A stretch of 64,000 bases of DNA from the NCBI GenBank assembly GCA_009746045.1, contig RPFO01000079.1, positions 509,712 through 573,711 of the forward strand. The letters are read 5' to 3'. Origin of the DNA: Mesostigma viride (lineage: Eukaryota; Streptophyta; Mesostigmatophyceae; Mesostigmatales; Mesostigmataceae). Made by a program: the position numbers and the translations under genes. Shown in pieces: positions 10,301 to 20,470 of the stretch (position 1 is the first letter of the stretch; every line of letters begins with the position of its first letter). Under the pieces are notes generated by a model. That model was not told the origin of the DNA. It saw only the letters and a program-made list of their open reading frames with translations, and searched no databases.

Positions 10301-13300
10301 GCTCGATGTTCACAGTATGTCGCATCTGGGGACCGCGGCTAGGGCATCCCCCTACCACCTGTACTTGCAACCTTCCCAGGCTGACAAAACGAGCAACATT
10401 CCCATGCTGTACCCTCGCGGCTCACGTGGCCTCATCCGGTTGCACCGGGAGGACACTCATGCTTGAGGACGCACCTTCTCCAACAGCGCTATAGTGACCG
10501 CCCCCACCATGTAGAGGTTGTCCAGCAGGGGGCGTAGCTGCACGCGCGCCTTGCCAAATAGGTTCAAGTTCTTGACCTGCGGATGCCACACAGGAATGAT
10601 GTGAAGGGATTGTGAGATCAGGGCAGGGACAGGCGAGGCCAAAGGCACATGGTGGATCCGCCCACAGTACATCGCCCCTGAAGGGATGCCATAAAGCGAA
10701 ATGGGAAAGCCTGCAAGGCAATCAAGGCAATCAAGGCAATCAAGGCAATCAAGGCAATCAAGGCAATCAAGGCAATCAAGGCAATCAAGGCAATCAAGGC
10801 AATCAAGGCAATCAAGGCAATCAAGGCAATCAAGGCAATCAAGGCAATCAAGGCAATCAAGGCAATCAAGGCAATCAAGGCAATCAAGGCAATCAAGGCA
10901 ATCAAGGCAATCAAGGCAATCAAGGCAATCAAGGCAATCAAGGCAATCAAGGCAATCAAGGCAATCAAGGCAATCAAGGCAATCAAGGCAATCAAGGCAA
11001 TCAAGGCAATCAAGGCAATCAAGGCAATCAAGGCAATCAAGGCAATCAAGGCAATCAAGGCAATCAAGGCAATCAAGGCAATCAAGGCAATCAAGGCAAT
11101 CAAGGCAATCAAGGCAATCAAGGCAATCAAGGCAATCAAGGCAATCAAGGCAATCAAGGCAATCAAGGCAATGCAGGCTTTGCATTCTTCTGCAAAGCCA
11201 ATGCGACCAATACAGCCAAGATTGCCATGGACAAACCGCCCACTGGCGCTCACCCACAAAATGAGCAGCACGGCAGTTGGACCCATCGTTCAGCACCCAC
11301 ACTGGGCAGTCAATGTCCGCAAATGAATGGGTGAGCCGTATATTCTTCCCACTCCTCTCGTGCGATGCGAGGTGCCACAACGGTAATAGGCATGGGAAGC
11401 CTTGCACCTGCATCGACAACGCACGACAGCAAGCGCTGCTACCATGACCACAGTGCTGACCGCGACCGCAATCAAGGCTAGTGATGCCACCAGCATGCAC
11501 ACGCCCGCACCCACCTGGATGGGCAGGGAGACGCCCACCGTGCGGATGGCCAGCACAATGTCCGGGTCCCCGCCCCACTTGAAGTCGACTTCCATCACCA
11601 CCTCGTCCTCCTGGCACATCTCCGCCTTGCGCACTTTGACGCCTGCGTGCATGTGGGGAGGAGCCATTAATATTAATTATAATCAGGGAGAGGAAGGGCC
11701 ATGGAAATAAATTATATTCTGGGAGGGAGGGAGCCATGGGAGCGACCGCCAGAGCCAGCAGGCAGCGCGCCCATGGGCTGGGGCTGGGGTTGATGGGATG
11801 AACCGGCGCAGCGTCTAGGGCGAGGCGTCCCGTAGAACAACCACATGATGGCCTTTTCGTAGCGCGCGAGATGACGCTCCAAGGGGGGAGCACATCACCC
11901 GCACCGAGCGAGTGGCTGCATGGCCCTCGCTGGAGCACACATGTCATCATCGCGTGTTCGCTGTGAGGTGATGATGTCCAAGGCTTGAGCGCGGGGAGAC
12001 GCCGATACCGTGCGGACGTGGCACATCCCCATGACCACAACGGCCGTCACGCTCCCACCGCGGGAGCCATGTGGATGACTGCGAGAATCCGACGCCTGAG
12101 GGGTGGGCTCAGCGCCTCCGACCCTTCTTCCCATCCCATCATGTGCATGACCCAACAAGGAACAACATGTGGCACACGCACCTACCCTTAAGAATACACC
12201 TATACCTGACACCTACACCTGACACCTATACCTGACACCTATACCTGACATCTATACCTGACACCTATACCTGACACTCATAGCTCACACCCAAAGCAGA
12301 CTCTAGTAGGTGACGCCCATGTCCAAGCCAGGGTGTGCGCGCCGTACCCCCCACCCGCATGCGTGCCCTTCCCTTAACCCCCCATGAACCTACATGGTGT
12401 TGACAGGAACCTGCACGGTGTTGACAGGAACCTACATGGTGTGGACAGGAACCTACATGGTGTTGACAGGAACCTACATGGTGTTGACAGGAACCTGCAT
12501 GGTGTGGACAGGAACCTACATGGTGTTGACAGGAACCTACATGGTGTTGACAGGAACCTACATGGTGTGGACAGGAACCTACATGGTGTGGACAGGAACC
12601 TACATGGTGTGGACAGGAACCTACATGGTGTGGACAGGAACCTACATGGTGTTGACAGGAACCTACATGGTGTTGACAGGAACCTACATGGTGTTGACAG
12701 GAACCTACATGGTGTTGACAGGAACCTACATGGTGTGGACAGGAACCTGCATGGTGTGGACAGGAACCTACATGGTGTGGACAGGAACCTACATGGTGTT
12801 GACAGGAACCTACATGGTGTTGACAGGAACCTACATGGTGTTGACAGGAACCTACATGGTGTGGACAGGAACCTGCATGGTGTGGACAGGAACCTACATG
12901 GTGTTGACAGGAACCTACATGGTGTTGACGGGCGTACCCCTGATACAGTCACGTCGTACGAGACGACATACCCCCGATGATGGGGGGAATCGTCCCCAGC
13001 GTGAACGTATCAAAACCGAGCGATGACAGCATCTCCGGTTTGTACTCCTGCAGCACGGGGGTGACGTGCTCCTCCACGATTGCACGCACCGCCTGGGGGT
13101 AGTGAGGCAGTGCGTGGGGGTCGGGGGTTAGGGGGAGGGGGCCCATGTGTGTGTGTGTTGTCACTTATGGCCGGTAATGGGCGCCATTTGGGAGAAACAC
13201 TGCGAACGCAGGGGAGGGCGACCACGGGGCGCCGAGCGAGGCTTCGAGACTAGGACGGAGATGGGGCTTAGAACGAGGTAGCAGGTTGAGGGCACGCGCG

Positions 13301-14466
13301 AGAGGGAGGTGGACGGTAGAGGGCATGCACATGAGGGAGGTGGACGGTAGAGGTCATGTGCACGAGGGAGGTGGACGGTAGAGGTCATGTGCACGAGGGA
13401 GGTGGACGGTAGAGGTCATGTGCACGAGGGAGGTGGACGGTAGAGGGCATGTGCAAGCCAGTCTCTTCTGCGCTGACATTTGCGGTAGCCTTGCCGGACG
13501 CAGCGTGCAGGCATGTGCCAGATGGTGCTGACGGGATGCCTTGTAATTGGTTTATAGGGAAGGTACTGAGGTACCCACGCGTACCTGGGTGGGACCTACT
13601 GCGACCCTGAGCGCTCCTTGCATGGCAATCACAGCACTATGCCATTTCCCAGCCTGTGTGCTAGTACTGACCAAAGTAAACCCTTCGGGAAGGGATCGCC
13701 CTCGTGAAGTATATCAAGTTATCACGTATGGGGTAGGTGCCAGCATTACAACCAGGGAATCCTCCCCCCTTGACAAGGGGTCGCCCTCGCGAAGCCAAGT
13801 GGCAAAATTTCTGAACGAAGAGGTATCCACATCGGCAGAGGCGACAAGCCATAGCGCTTTGAAGTAACACAAACACGCTACGCTACGTTTTCCCATCAAA
13901 CGCGCCATCGCGACGCGGAGCACGAACAGGGAACGGTTGCGTACCTCGTCAATCTTGGGCCACAATTTCTCGAGCGCAACATTCAACCACGCCGCCTGCA
14001 GTGCGAAGAGACAAGCACCGCCCGTGGGGCAAGAGCAAAAAATCTCATCAGATCTGAATCGAAGTAAAGGAAGAAAAGTAGCCATCGTAGAAGCACGTCT
14101 TCGAAAATGCTTACCCGTTGAAATTCCTCCTCGATAGTTACCCAGCCAGGGATATCCCCCAATAACCTCTTGAGACACCCAGGTGCCACGTGAGCCAGGG
14201 ACTGCATGTCTGCCATCTGCGCGCACGCAATTACGCGCCACGGGAAAAAAATGCCGTCATTTACGCAGCGGTAAAGCTAGAACCAAGGTGCCACTAAGCA
14301 CGCCTGTCAGTAACAAGCGGGGCGAGGGTTGCCTTTCCGAAACTGATGCACAGACCTTGCGCGCTCTGACCAGATTCCGCGCTGCGGTAATCTTTTCCCA
14401 TATCCTCGGGATGACCGCGCCGACGGTAAGACCAATCAGGAAGAAAAGGAAATACCACGATGACAT
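4330..14466 (-). CDS. SYT: Plant-type synaptotagmin / extended synaptotagmin (SMP + two C2 domains)
   Basis: Thirteen exons were traced by homology and splice sites: 14466-14356, 14216-14115, 13995-13945, 13092-12972, 11642-11515, 10576-10475, 9966-9806, 9148-8923, 8148-7999, 7423-7283, 6532-6437, 5447-5334 and 4491-4330. They sum to 1,665 bp, giving 554 aa with all phases closing. Residues 3-21 form an N-terminal membrane anchor. Residues about 60-258 form the SMP lipid-transfer domain ([56 protein letters not shown]). C2A spans about 265-380 and C2B about 420-545. C2A keeps acidic calcium ligands ([11 protein letters not shown] and the later DKD). C2B has lost them (VNAYV instead of SDPYV, NKR instead of DxD), so only C2A should bind Ca2+. 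The family tethers ER to plasma membrane and moves lipids. The length matches plant SYT1-type proteins. Most introns carry tandem repeats. Confidence 0.93.
5217..5246 (-). repeat. Copy of the end of SYT exon 12 inside the following intron
   Basis: Thirty bases at 5217-5246 are identical to 5341-5370 in SYT exon 12, which encode [10 protein letters not shown] just before the splice donor at 5334. The duplicate lies downstream of that donor in the gene's direction. It is followed by ATAGTGGGCGC rather than the true AAG/GTGGGG junction, so it is probably not spliced. Confidence 0.8.
5455..5690 (+). repeat. Polypurine tract in SYT intron 12
   Basis: About 235 bp of almost pure G and A on the plus strand (GGGAGAAG-, GAGAGGGG-like runs). 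On the transcribed strand it is a long polypyrimidine stretch lying in the intron just upstream of exon 12's acceptor side. Mirror-repeat character gives it triplex potential. Confidence 0.7.
6555..6960 (+). repeat. C-tract and CA/CG dinucleotide-type repeats in SYT intron
   Basis: C-runs of 8-14 bases at about 6588-6652 are followed by CACGCCCC units, then by about 200 bp of ACACAC and GCACGC repeats with ACATACGCAC units to 6960. Long open frames across this stretch are artefacts of the repeats. Confidence 0.85.
7531..7634 (+). repeat. 19-bp minisatellite, about 5 copies, SYT intron
   Basis: The unit is TAAGGCACCAGCACCAGTC, with nearly identical consecutive copies and a variant at each end. 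It is non-coding and lies between two C2-region exons of SYT. Confidence 0.85.
8158..8244 (+). repeat. GTGTGG hexanucleotide repeat, SYT intron
   Basis: Fourteen or so uninterrupted GGTGTG units start 10 bp outside the acceptor of the exon at 8148-7999. In the gene's direction they form a CACACC tract immediately upstream of that splice acceptor. Confidence 0.9.
10709..11172 (+). repeat. 9-bp minisatellite (GGCAATCAA)n, about 51 copies
   Basis: Uninterrupted perfect copies of GGCAATCAA occupy about 460 bp of the SYT intron between the exons at 11642-11515 and 10576-10475. Since 9 is a multiple of 3, all six frames stay open, which produces long spurious peptides. The near-perfect homogeneity implies recent expansion. 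Confidence 0.95.
12194..12288 (+). repeat. 13-bp tandem repeat, about 6-7 copies, SYT intron
   Basis: The unit is CCTATACCTGACA with single-base variants (CCTACACCTGACA, TCTATACCTGACA). Confidence 0.8.
12386..12928 (+). repeat. 21-bp minisatellite, about 26 copies, SYT intron
   Basis: The unit is TACATGGTGTTGACAGGAAC plus C. Copies alternate at two positions only (TACATGG or TGCATGG; GTTGACAGG or GTGGACAGG). The order of variants is patterned: runs of the GTTG type are broken by GTGG types. The array ends 44 bp beyond the splice donor of the exon 13092-12972. Being 21 bp, it also yields long spurious open frames. Confidence 0.95.
13301..13455 (+). repeat. 31-bp minisatellite, about 5 copies, SYT intron
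   Basis: The unit begins GAGGGAGGTGGACGGTAGAG and ends GTCATGTGCAC. The first copy carries GGCATGCACAT and the last GGCATGTGCAA variants. Confidence 0.9.
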
Positions 14467-15387
14467 TCCGGCTAAAGAAACAGCTACAAACTTCGTGGTG
14501 TCGCATGAAATTGCCCTTTACAATCGAAATCAATTTCGTAAGAACAAAAGGACAGGAAGAGCTGACATCATATCCATGTGACCCAGAAAACTTCGCGTTA
14601 TTATATGCGACTGACCAATATCTGCCGAGACCGCCATGAGCGTTGTGAAGTCAGTTGGTCAGGATGAGGACGTCCAGCAGGTGATTACCAGCAGGTAGTG
14701 AATATTGATGCTGACCGCGGAAGACGTTTAAAACACCCACCCGAACGAGTCTCTGTTGTCCGGCCACAGCCGGCCATTCGTGGCACGTGACGGGGAGTTG
14801 TATTTAGTCTTATCAAGTAACGTGCGTGTTTGCAACTTGCCCGTTGAAACTCTACGGCGGAGCCAATTTTCGGAAGAACCTCACCCTTATGCTTGCAAAT
14901 TCGGGACAAATTCGGTGGATGTATGTATGTATGGATGGATGGATTGACGGATTTTCATCCCCTATTCCTATGTTTTCTCACGTGTACGGCCTTATAAGCT
15001 TCGCCAATTCTGGCGAACCTAACGGTTCTTCCGAAAATTGGCTCCGCCAGATTAAGTACTAGCCTTAAATTCTGAGCTCGACTGAACTTTATACAATTAT
15101 ACTCGTGATCACCACACCGCGAAACCAGCCGTTGAATAGGAAGGCCAAACATGGAATAGGAGAGATGCCAGCAGGCAGCAGTACTGTCTAACGTTAGGGA
15201 CGCGCGAGGGAGTGCCCGCACCTAATTTTTTCTGCAATAACAGCCAAACCGGATTCGGGCTGGATAGCGTGCTCACTGCGTGATTGCAGCCATGGCAATA
15301 TAAATACTGTCCTGTGATTTTTACGATAAAAAAATTCTTCCTGGCGATTTCCCATCCTGTCTCTTACGGCCATTCGCCATAGCTAGA
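14467..15387. promoter_or_regulatory. Divergent intergenic region SYT / CRR1
   Basis: SYT (leftward) and CRR1 (rightward) start 921 bp apart, so this stretch must contain both promoters. It holds a short inverted-repeat element at 14,855-15,047 and is more A/T-rich near CRR1. No defined promoter box could be assigned with confidence. Confidence 0.55.
14855..15047. repeat. Inverted-repeat element (MITE-like), 193 bp
   Basis: GGCGGAGCCAATTTTCGGAA and the next five bases (14,855-14,879) are perfectly inverted at 15,023-15,047. The interior contains a TGTATGTATGGATGGATGG simple repeat and a smaller palindrome, TTCGCCAATTCTGGCGAA. No flanking direct duplication was evident. Confidence 0.7.
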
Positions 15388-18300
15388 ATGGCGGCTTCGA
15401 TGGCATTTTCAAGCTCGGTCTGCCGGCTTCGGGATTCTCCGTTGCAGCTTTTACAGCCGAATTCTTCAAAGAGGCTGTCATGCCAGCGAGTGCCAGGGTC
15501 AAATAACGAAAAGTCTTTCACAAGGCTGCATACAGTCGCACGAGCGTCGCCTGGCATGGAAACAATTAAGGTTATAGTAAATGGAGCTGCAGGGAAGATG
15601 GGACGAGAGGCGATCCGAGCGGTTACCAAGTCGCGCGGGATGGAGGTGTTTGGCGCCGTCGACAAAGTGCACGTGGGGGAAGACGCAGGGGAGCTTGCTG
15701 GTCTCGAGGAGCCCCTTGAGGTAATGACCACGGCCTGCCTGGAATGTAAGCCCGAGTACCCGGAAAAGAAGGAAGTGGGTGTACGCGTTGCCTGTACACC
15801 CAGGCAGACCCCACCTCCTATCATCTCCATATTTTGAAGCCTCTTATATGCTTGTGAAGGATGCGACTGCAGAGCTGTGCACACTTTGGAACTGGCATTG
15901 CATGCCTTAATTATGGTTCAATATGTGGCCATGCGCTAACAGCGATTATTCCCCTGATTCCCCGTGACTATCCAACTCCCCAATTTCGCACGCCTCGTTG
16001 AAGTAACCTGTTGGTAATCTTGACCGTATGCTTGCTTTTGTTGCAAGGCACACACTCCACTTCAGGTTTAATTCAGGTAACACATCCATGCGGTTTCACT
16101 TATGATATTTCTTGGTTTCCCACCTAATAAGACTCAATGATAAAGCAACCAACTCCACACATGAATGCCAAACTGCATGCCCAATGAGATTAGGACGCAA
16201 CCTGCTTCTGGATTGTTTCAGTGCCTGGCGTGACCTGCAAGGCATCTTATGCAGTGGCCGCGGTTGCCCCAAGGAAAATGGTGCCCCAGCGGCCTATGTA
16301 TATGTGCAACCCTTACATGTATGCCCCGGTGGCGCGAATGCCTTGGTGACATGTGCTGTTGATGTGCCCACGTGTGGCCCCCGCAAGCAACCACTGTCTG
16401 CCCCTCAGAATTAGTTGACCATGAGCGCACATGGGGTCGTGGGTTCGTGGGCTAGACAAAAATAGCTTGCAGAGGTTGGGTGGCAGTAGTCAGGCGCTGT
16501 GGGGACGACACCTGGCCTGCCCACGCGTGCGGGCACGCATGCGTTGCCACCCCCTTGGTCCCACCCCACCCACTTTCACCCGGTCTCATGCACCCCCTCA
16601 CCCGCCCCTCACTAACCCCTCGCCCGCCCTTCGCCCACCCTCGCCCCACCCCCACCTACCCCCTGCCCACCCCTTGCCCATTTTCATCCCCCACCCCCCT
16701 ACCAGATCCCCGTAATCAATGACCTGGTCATGGTGCTGGGCTCGCTCGCCCAGACCAAGCAGTCGGCCGTGCTGGTCGACTTCACCGAGCCGGACGCCGT
16801 GTTCGACACTGTGCGGCAGTCGGTGGCGTTCGGTGTGAGGCCCGTCGTGGGAACGCGCGACGTGGACCCAGGACTCATCGCCGACCTGGCGGATTTCTGC
16901 GAACGGGTGGGTGCTGCGTGTGAGCGGATTCCTGCGAATGGGTGGTTGCTGCGTGTGAGCGGATTCCTGTGAACGGGTGGTTGCTTCGTGTGAGCGGATT
17001 TCTGCGAACGGGTGGTTGCTGCGTGTGAGCGGATTTCCGCGAATGGGTGGTTGCTGCGTGTGAGCGGATTCCTGTGAACGGGTGGTTGCTTCGTGTGAGC
17101 GGATTTCTGCGAACGGGTGCTTGCTGCGTGTGAGCGGATTTCTGCGAACGGGTGGTTGCTGCGTGTGAGCGGATTTCTGCGAATGGGTAGGTACATATTT
17201 TTGTGAGGGGCAAATCTTTATCAGCTAGGGGGATTCTGCAAGTGGGTTGGGATAAACCATCCTAGGGGATGGCAGGGGGGTGGGTGGGTAGGCGCAGTAG
17301 TATCGCGACAGGCTTGACACCATCCATCTTGGTGGTGTTGCGCCCACAAGCCAACACGCTGTTTCCTCATAAACACCGTTCAATTGGCCACAAGTGCACA
17401 TGCATGGTGGTGGCCACATGTCTCAGACACAGCCATCTTGTACCCTAGGCATGCACGTGGCAAGCGGGGCATGCCTGGGTGCTTGCATCCGGCACATTGT
17501 GGCTACTGATGTGCGAGACCAGCCAAGTGCCAACCACAGGCAGTCCCCTGCGTTTCGGCATCATCACAGTAACACATCAGGCGCAACGCGACCATGGCCC
17601 CGTGCTTAAAATGTCAAGTGCGTGTCGAGTGGGCGCCAGTATGGATTATTGATGTTATTTGATTATTGATTGTGATTACTGGAACCTGCTCCACTGCTGG
17701 GGGGTCACGGGGCACTTCCACCACCTCCCCACACACCCATCCAGGAGCAGCATTCCCCTCTTTCTTCCTGCACGTGATCCAACAGCCAACACCATGGCTG
17801 CTGGCACCCGTGTCATTTTTTCATCTTTTGGACACCCAGGTGGCACTGCAGCCAATTGTCACTAGAGCGCTGATCCACCTGACATGGCATTGCTTCACTC
17901 CTCTGGTGGGTTACGAGGGCACATCCGTCGTCCCTCCTGCCTGCATCCCTAGGCCTCGGCCTCTGGGGTCACGTGTGGGATTTATAGCCCTGGCCGCTGC
18001 CCGTGTGCCACCGAGCTTCCCCTGATTGCGCGGCCCTTTGCAGGCCCGTCTGCTTGCGCTGCCCATTGCATGCCCTTCTGTCCCTACCCCCTTCAAATAG
18101 ACACTCACACATACATACGCATGCACACACACATGCATGCACAATGCATGCCCGTATTGCTATCATGCATACACACATATGGCCTGTCTGTTGCCGGCTG
18201 CTGGTCTCTGCTGGCCACCTCATGCTCGTGTGCGATCACCTTGCTCCCCATGTGGTTCCCTGTGTGTTCTTCCCTCGACACGCTGCAGTCAAGCGTAGGC

Positions 18301-19356
18301 TGTGTGTTTGCGCCCAACCTGTCCATCGGTCTTGCGCTGCTGCAGCAGGCGACCACCTCCGCCGCCTTCTACTATAACGCCATGGAGGTGAGGGGATGAG
18401 GGCCCGCATGAAGGTGAGGGTCACAGACAGGGGTCAAGTCATGCATGCTCAGAGGTGAGGGGCCAAGTGCGTCAGGTGCAAGGGTCTGGGGGGCGGGGGG
18501 GGGGGGGGGGGGCACATGGGTGAGGAGGGGAGGAGCATGTGTGTGGGCACTGGGGCCCGACCGCTGTCCCATGGATGGCTCCGTCCATCACCATGGCAGC
18601 TCGATCGTGCTAGTGATGGCCACAACTGCATGGCAAGGAGTGGAAGTTGCTCAGGACTCGGTCCAAGGGCTGAACTATTCTGGGCCGATTCAAGCATGCA
18701 GGTGCTGGCGTGAGCAAAGGTGTGTCTTCACTCCCAATATCTGATATATCCTTTCGCGGCAGAGACCTAACAAGCGTCAAGCAAGCGCCTAACACGCGCC
18801 AGGAAGTGTGAATGGTATAACGCATGTTGCGTGGCATGTGAGCGTAGCAGGCTAGCGGGCATGTTTCATCATGGAAGAAATGCTTCTTTGTGTTGTTCCT
18901 TCACCAGGAAAGAAGAAAGGAATATGGCTGAGGCTCTCATAGCGTTTGCTGCATTGCTTGTGACCGCTGCTGGCCCTGTCATGACTTCTCTCCCCCTGGC
19001 AGATCATCGAGTCCTCCAATGACCCTTCGGCGGACGTGCCCAGCATACTGGCGTTCCAGACATCCAGCATGGTCTCAGGCATGGGGCGGCAGTTCAACCC
19101 GGCTAGCGCCAAAGCCGCAAATGCGAACGCGCCTGCTTGTGGGGAGTTGGTGGGCGATGGTATCCGCGTGCACAGCTTACGCCAGCCTGGGTTGCTGTAT
19201 AGCCAGGAAGTGCGTCTGGGCGGTGCAGGGGAGACGTACAGCCTCCGTCACGACGCGTATGACTACTCCGCGTACACCGCTGGGTTGTTACTATGTATAC
19301 GCAAGGTGGTGCGAATGAAAAGCCTTGTATTTGGCATTGAAAAGTTGCTAACATGA
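15388..19356 (+). CDS. CRR1: CRR1-like protein (plastid, DapB-fold, NDH complex assembly)
   Basis: Exons are 15388-15720, 16706-16906, 18289-18387 and 19003-19356 (987 bp, 328 aa, phase 0 at every junction). Residues 1 to about 55 look like a chloroplast transit peptide (Ser/Arg-rich, no acids until residue 41). The NAD(P)-binding motif NGAAGKMG is at 65-72. The fold is dihydrodipicolinate reductase (DapB). However, the DapB catalytic stretch (two His, then Lys, then D-A-P-S-G-T) is replaced at 212-228 by IIESSNDPSADVPSILA, so His, Lys and Gly-Thr are gone. GLEEPLE, VMVLGS and the C-terminal LLLCIRKVVRMKSLVFGIEKLL match land-plant CRR1, which is needed for chloroplast NAD(P)H dehydrogenase assembly and is not a lysine-pathway enzyme. 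The assignment rests on remembered family features, not a search. Intron 2 contains a minisatellite derived from exon 2. Confidence 0.88.
16891..17193 (+). repeat. 35-bp minisatellite derived from the CRR1 exon 2 / donor junction
   Basis: About 8.6 copies of a 35-bp unit beginning GGATTTCTGCGAACGGGTGG. The first 16 bases of copy one (16,891-16,906) are the last codons of CRR1 exon 2 (DFCER), and the rest is intron. Each later copy repeats exon end plus a GAACGG/GTGGTTGC-like donor, with scattered substitutions. Confidence 0.9.
18490..18512 (+). repeat. Poly-G run in CRR1 intron 3
   Basis: A mostly uninterrupted run of about 23 G residues, with G-quadruplex potential in the sense strand. It is a likely site of sequencing length error. 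Confidence 0.7.
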
Positions 19357-20074
19357 TACAAACAGCGACACCAATCAGACTTTATACATGGTGTTTTGCA
19401 TAGCAGCAATGTTCTTCTAGGGCATAGGCTTTTTTAGGAACCAATGTACTTAATTGAATCATACATCATTTTCATATGCGATGTTAAGCTACCACACAAG
19501 TTACATGCAGAGCTCTAGATAATGTAAGGTAGTACTTGCGTGTCATGCGCATAGGCATTGAATAATTCAATTATAACATGCCTCCGTTGGGGGGTCATGT
19601 AGCACACATTCCATGGACTGATGGCCCTGGTGGGTGGTACGTGTCGAAGCTCCGCGCGCGATTCTAATCTATGCTAGGCTAATCTAGGCTAACAATCCTA
19701 GCTGTCTATCTAGCGCCTCCCATCCGCTTGAGGAGGGGGGGCGGGGGCTGCTCACAGGTTCAGGCTCATGACACAATGGTCTAGCTAGATGGATCTAGCA
19801 GATCAGTTCCCGTAACATATTGTGGACTGCATGTCATGAAAATAAAATAAATTACATTATAACATGACGCCGTTGGGAGATAATTAATTAGTTAATTAGG
19901 AACATGACTCCGTTGGGAGTACATGTAGCACATATCCCTGAGAAGGGGCATATGGCTTTTAATACATTCTGGGCTACTTCCTGCAAGGGTACGTAGGATG
20001 TAAACTACACCTGCATGCGCTCCGGCCAGGTGCACCAAGTGCACCTGCACCACCATGATCTATCAGAGCGCAGG
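19357..20074. repeat. Intergenic stretch with LINE 3' hairpins and A/T tails
   Basis: Three minus-oriented LINE 3'-end signatures are seen. Each has a CTCCCAACGG-type hairpin followed by an A/T tail: near 19,605-19,555, 19,930-19,900 and 19,885-19,840. The block at 19,905-19,980 repeats 3,240-3,310. A TAGGCTAATC/CTAGGCTAAC stretch and a short G-run (about 19,730) are also present. No coding sequence is recognised. Confidence 0.5.
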
Positions 20075-20470
20075 GGGCCTGGCATGTGGTGGAAGATCAG
20101 CATGGCTATACAGAAGCTAGGGCATGGCTCAGTTTTCAGCAGACAGTAGCTCTCTGCATGGGCACAGCCTCTCTCTTGCTTGGACTGCTATGCAAGACAA
20201 GAAGAGGTGGAAGACCAAATTCCAGGCTCATACGCCCGCCCCTGTGGGCAAGCCTCCTCCCCCCAAGCGGAAGGGGCCGGCGCTTTGCTGAGTAGAATAG
20301 GTAGGGTTTTCTAGATTAGATTAGCTTAGAGTATATTAGTTCGGTTTCGCGGCTCTGCCCACCTCCATCCATCCAGCAAGGGAATATGTGCTACATGATC
20401 TCCCAACGGAGTCATGTAATAATTTAATTTTAATTTAATTTAATGGGCACAGCGTAACTAAATAAAGCTA
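20075..20470 (+). mobile_element. LINE 3' end, second family (copy 2)
   Basis: A short coding tail reads AWTAMQDKKRWKTKFQAHTP and continues with a Pro/Lys-rich end to a stop near 20,291. GGTTTCGCGGC-containing 3' sequence follows, then the CTCCCAACGGAG hairpin at about 20,403-20,414 and a TAATTTAATTTTAATTTAAT tail. It matches 2,870-3,222 and, inverted, 21,655-22,050. It is 5'-truncated. Confidence 0.7.

Noticed and set aside
10457-12040. Minus-strand 527-residue open frame rich in Leu-Asp-Cys
   Set aside because: It runs through the (GGCAATCAA)n array; a 9-bp repeat keeps frames open without coding. The true coding part here is only the SYT exons.
10709-12928. Possible CRISPR arrays
   Set aside because: Units are directly adjacent with no unique spacers, and the genome is eukaryotic.
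12374-13026. Three overlapping frames of about 200 residues (STPCRFL, NLHGVDR, TGTYMV repeats)
   Set aside because: Products of the 21-bp minisatellite in an SYT intron, open in three frames at once.
15388-19356. Functional dihydrodipicolinate reductase (dapB)
   Set aside because: The catalytic His/Lys and the substrate Gly-Thr residues are absent; CRR1 fits better.
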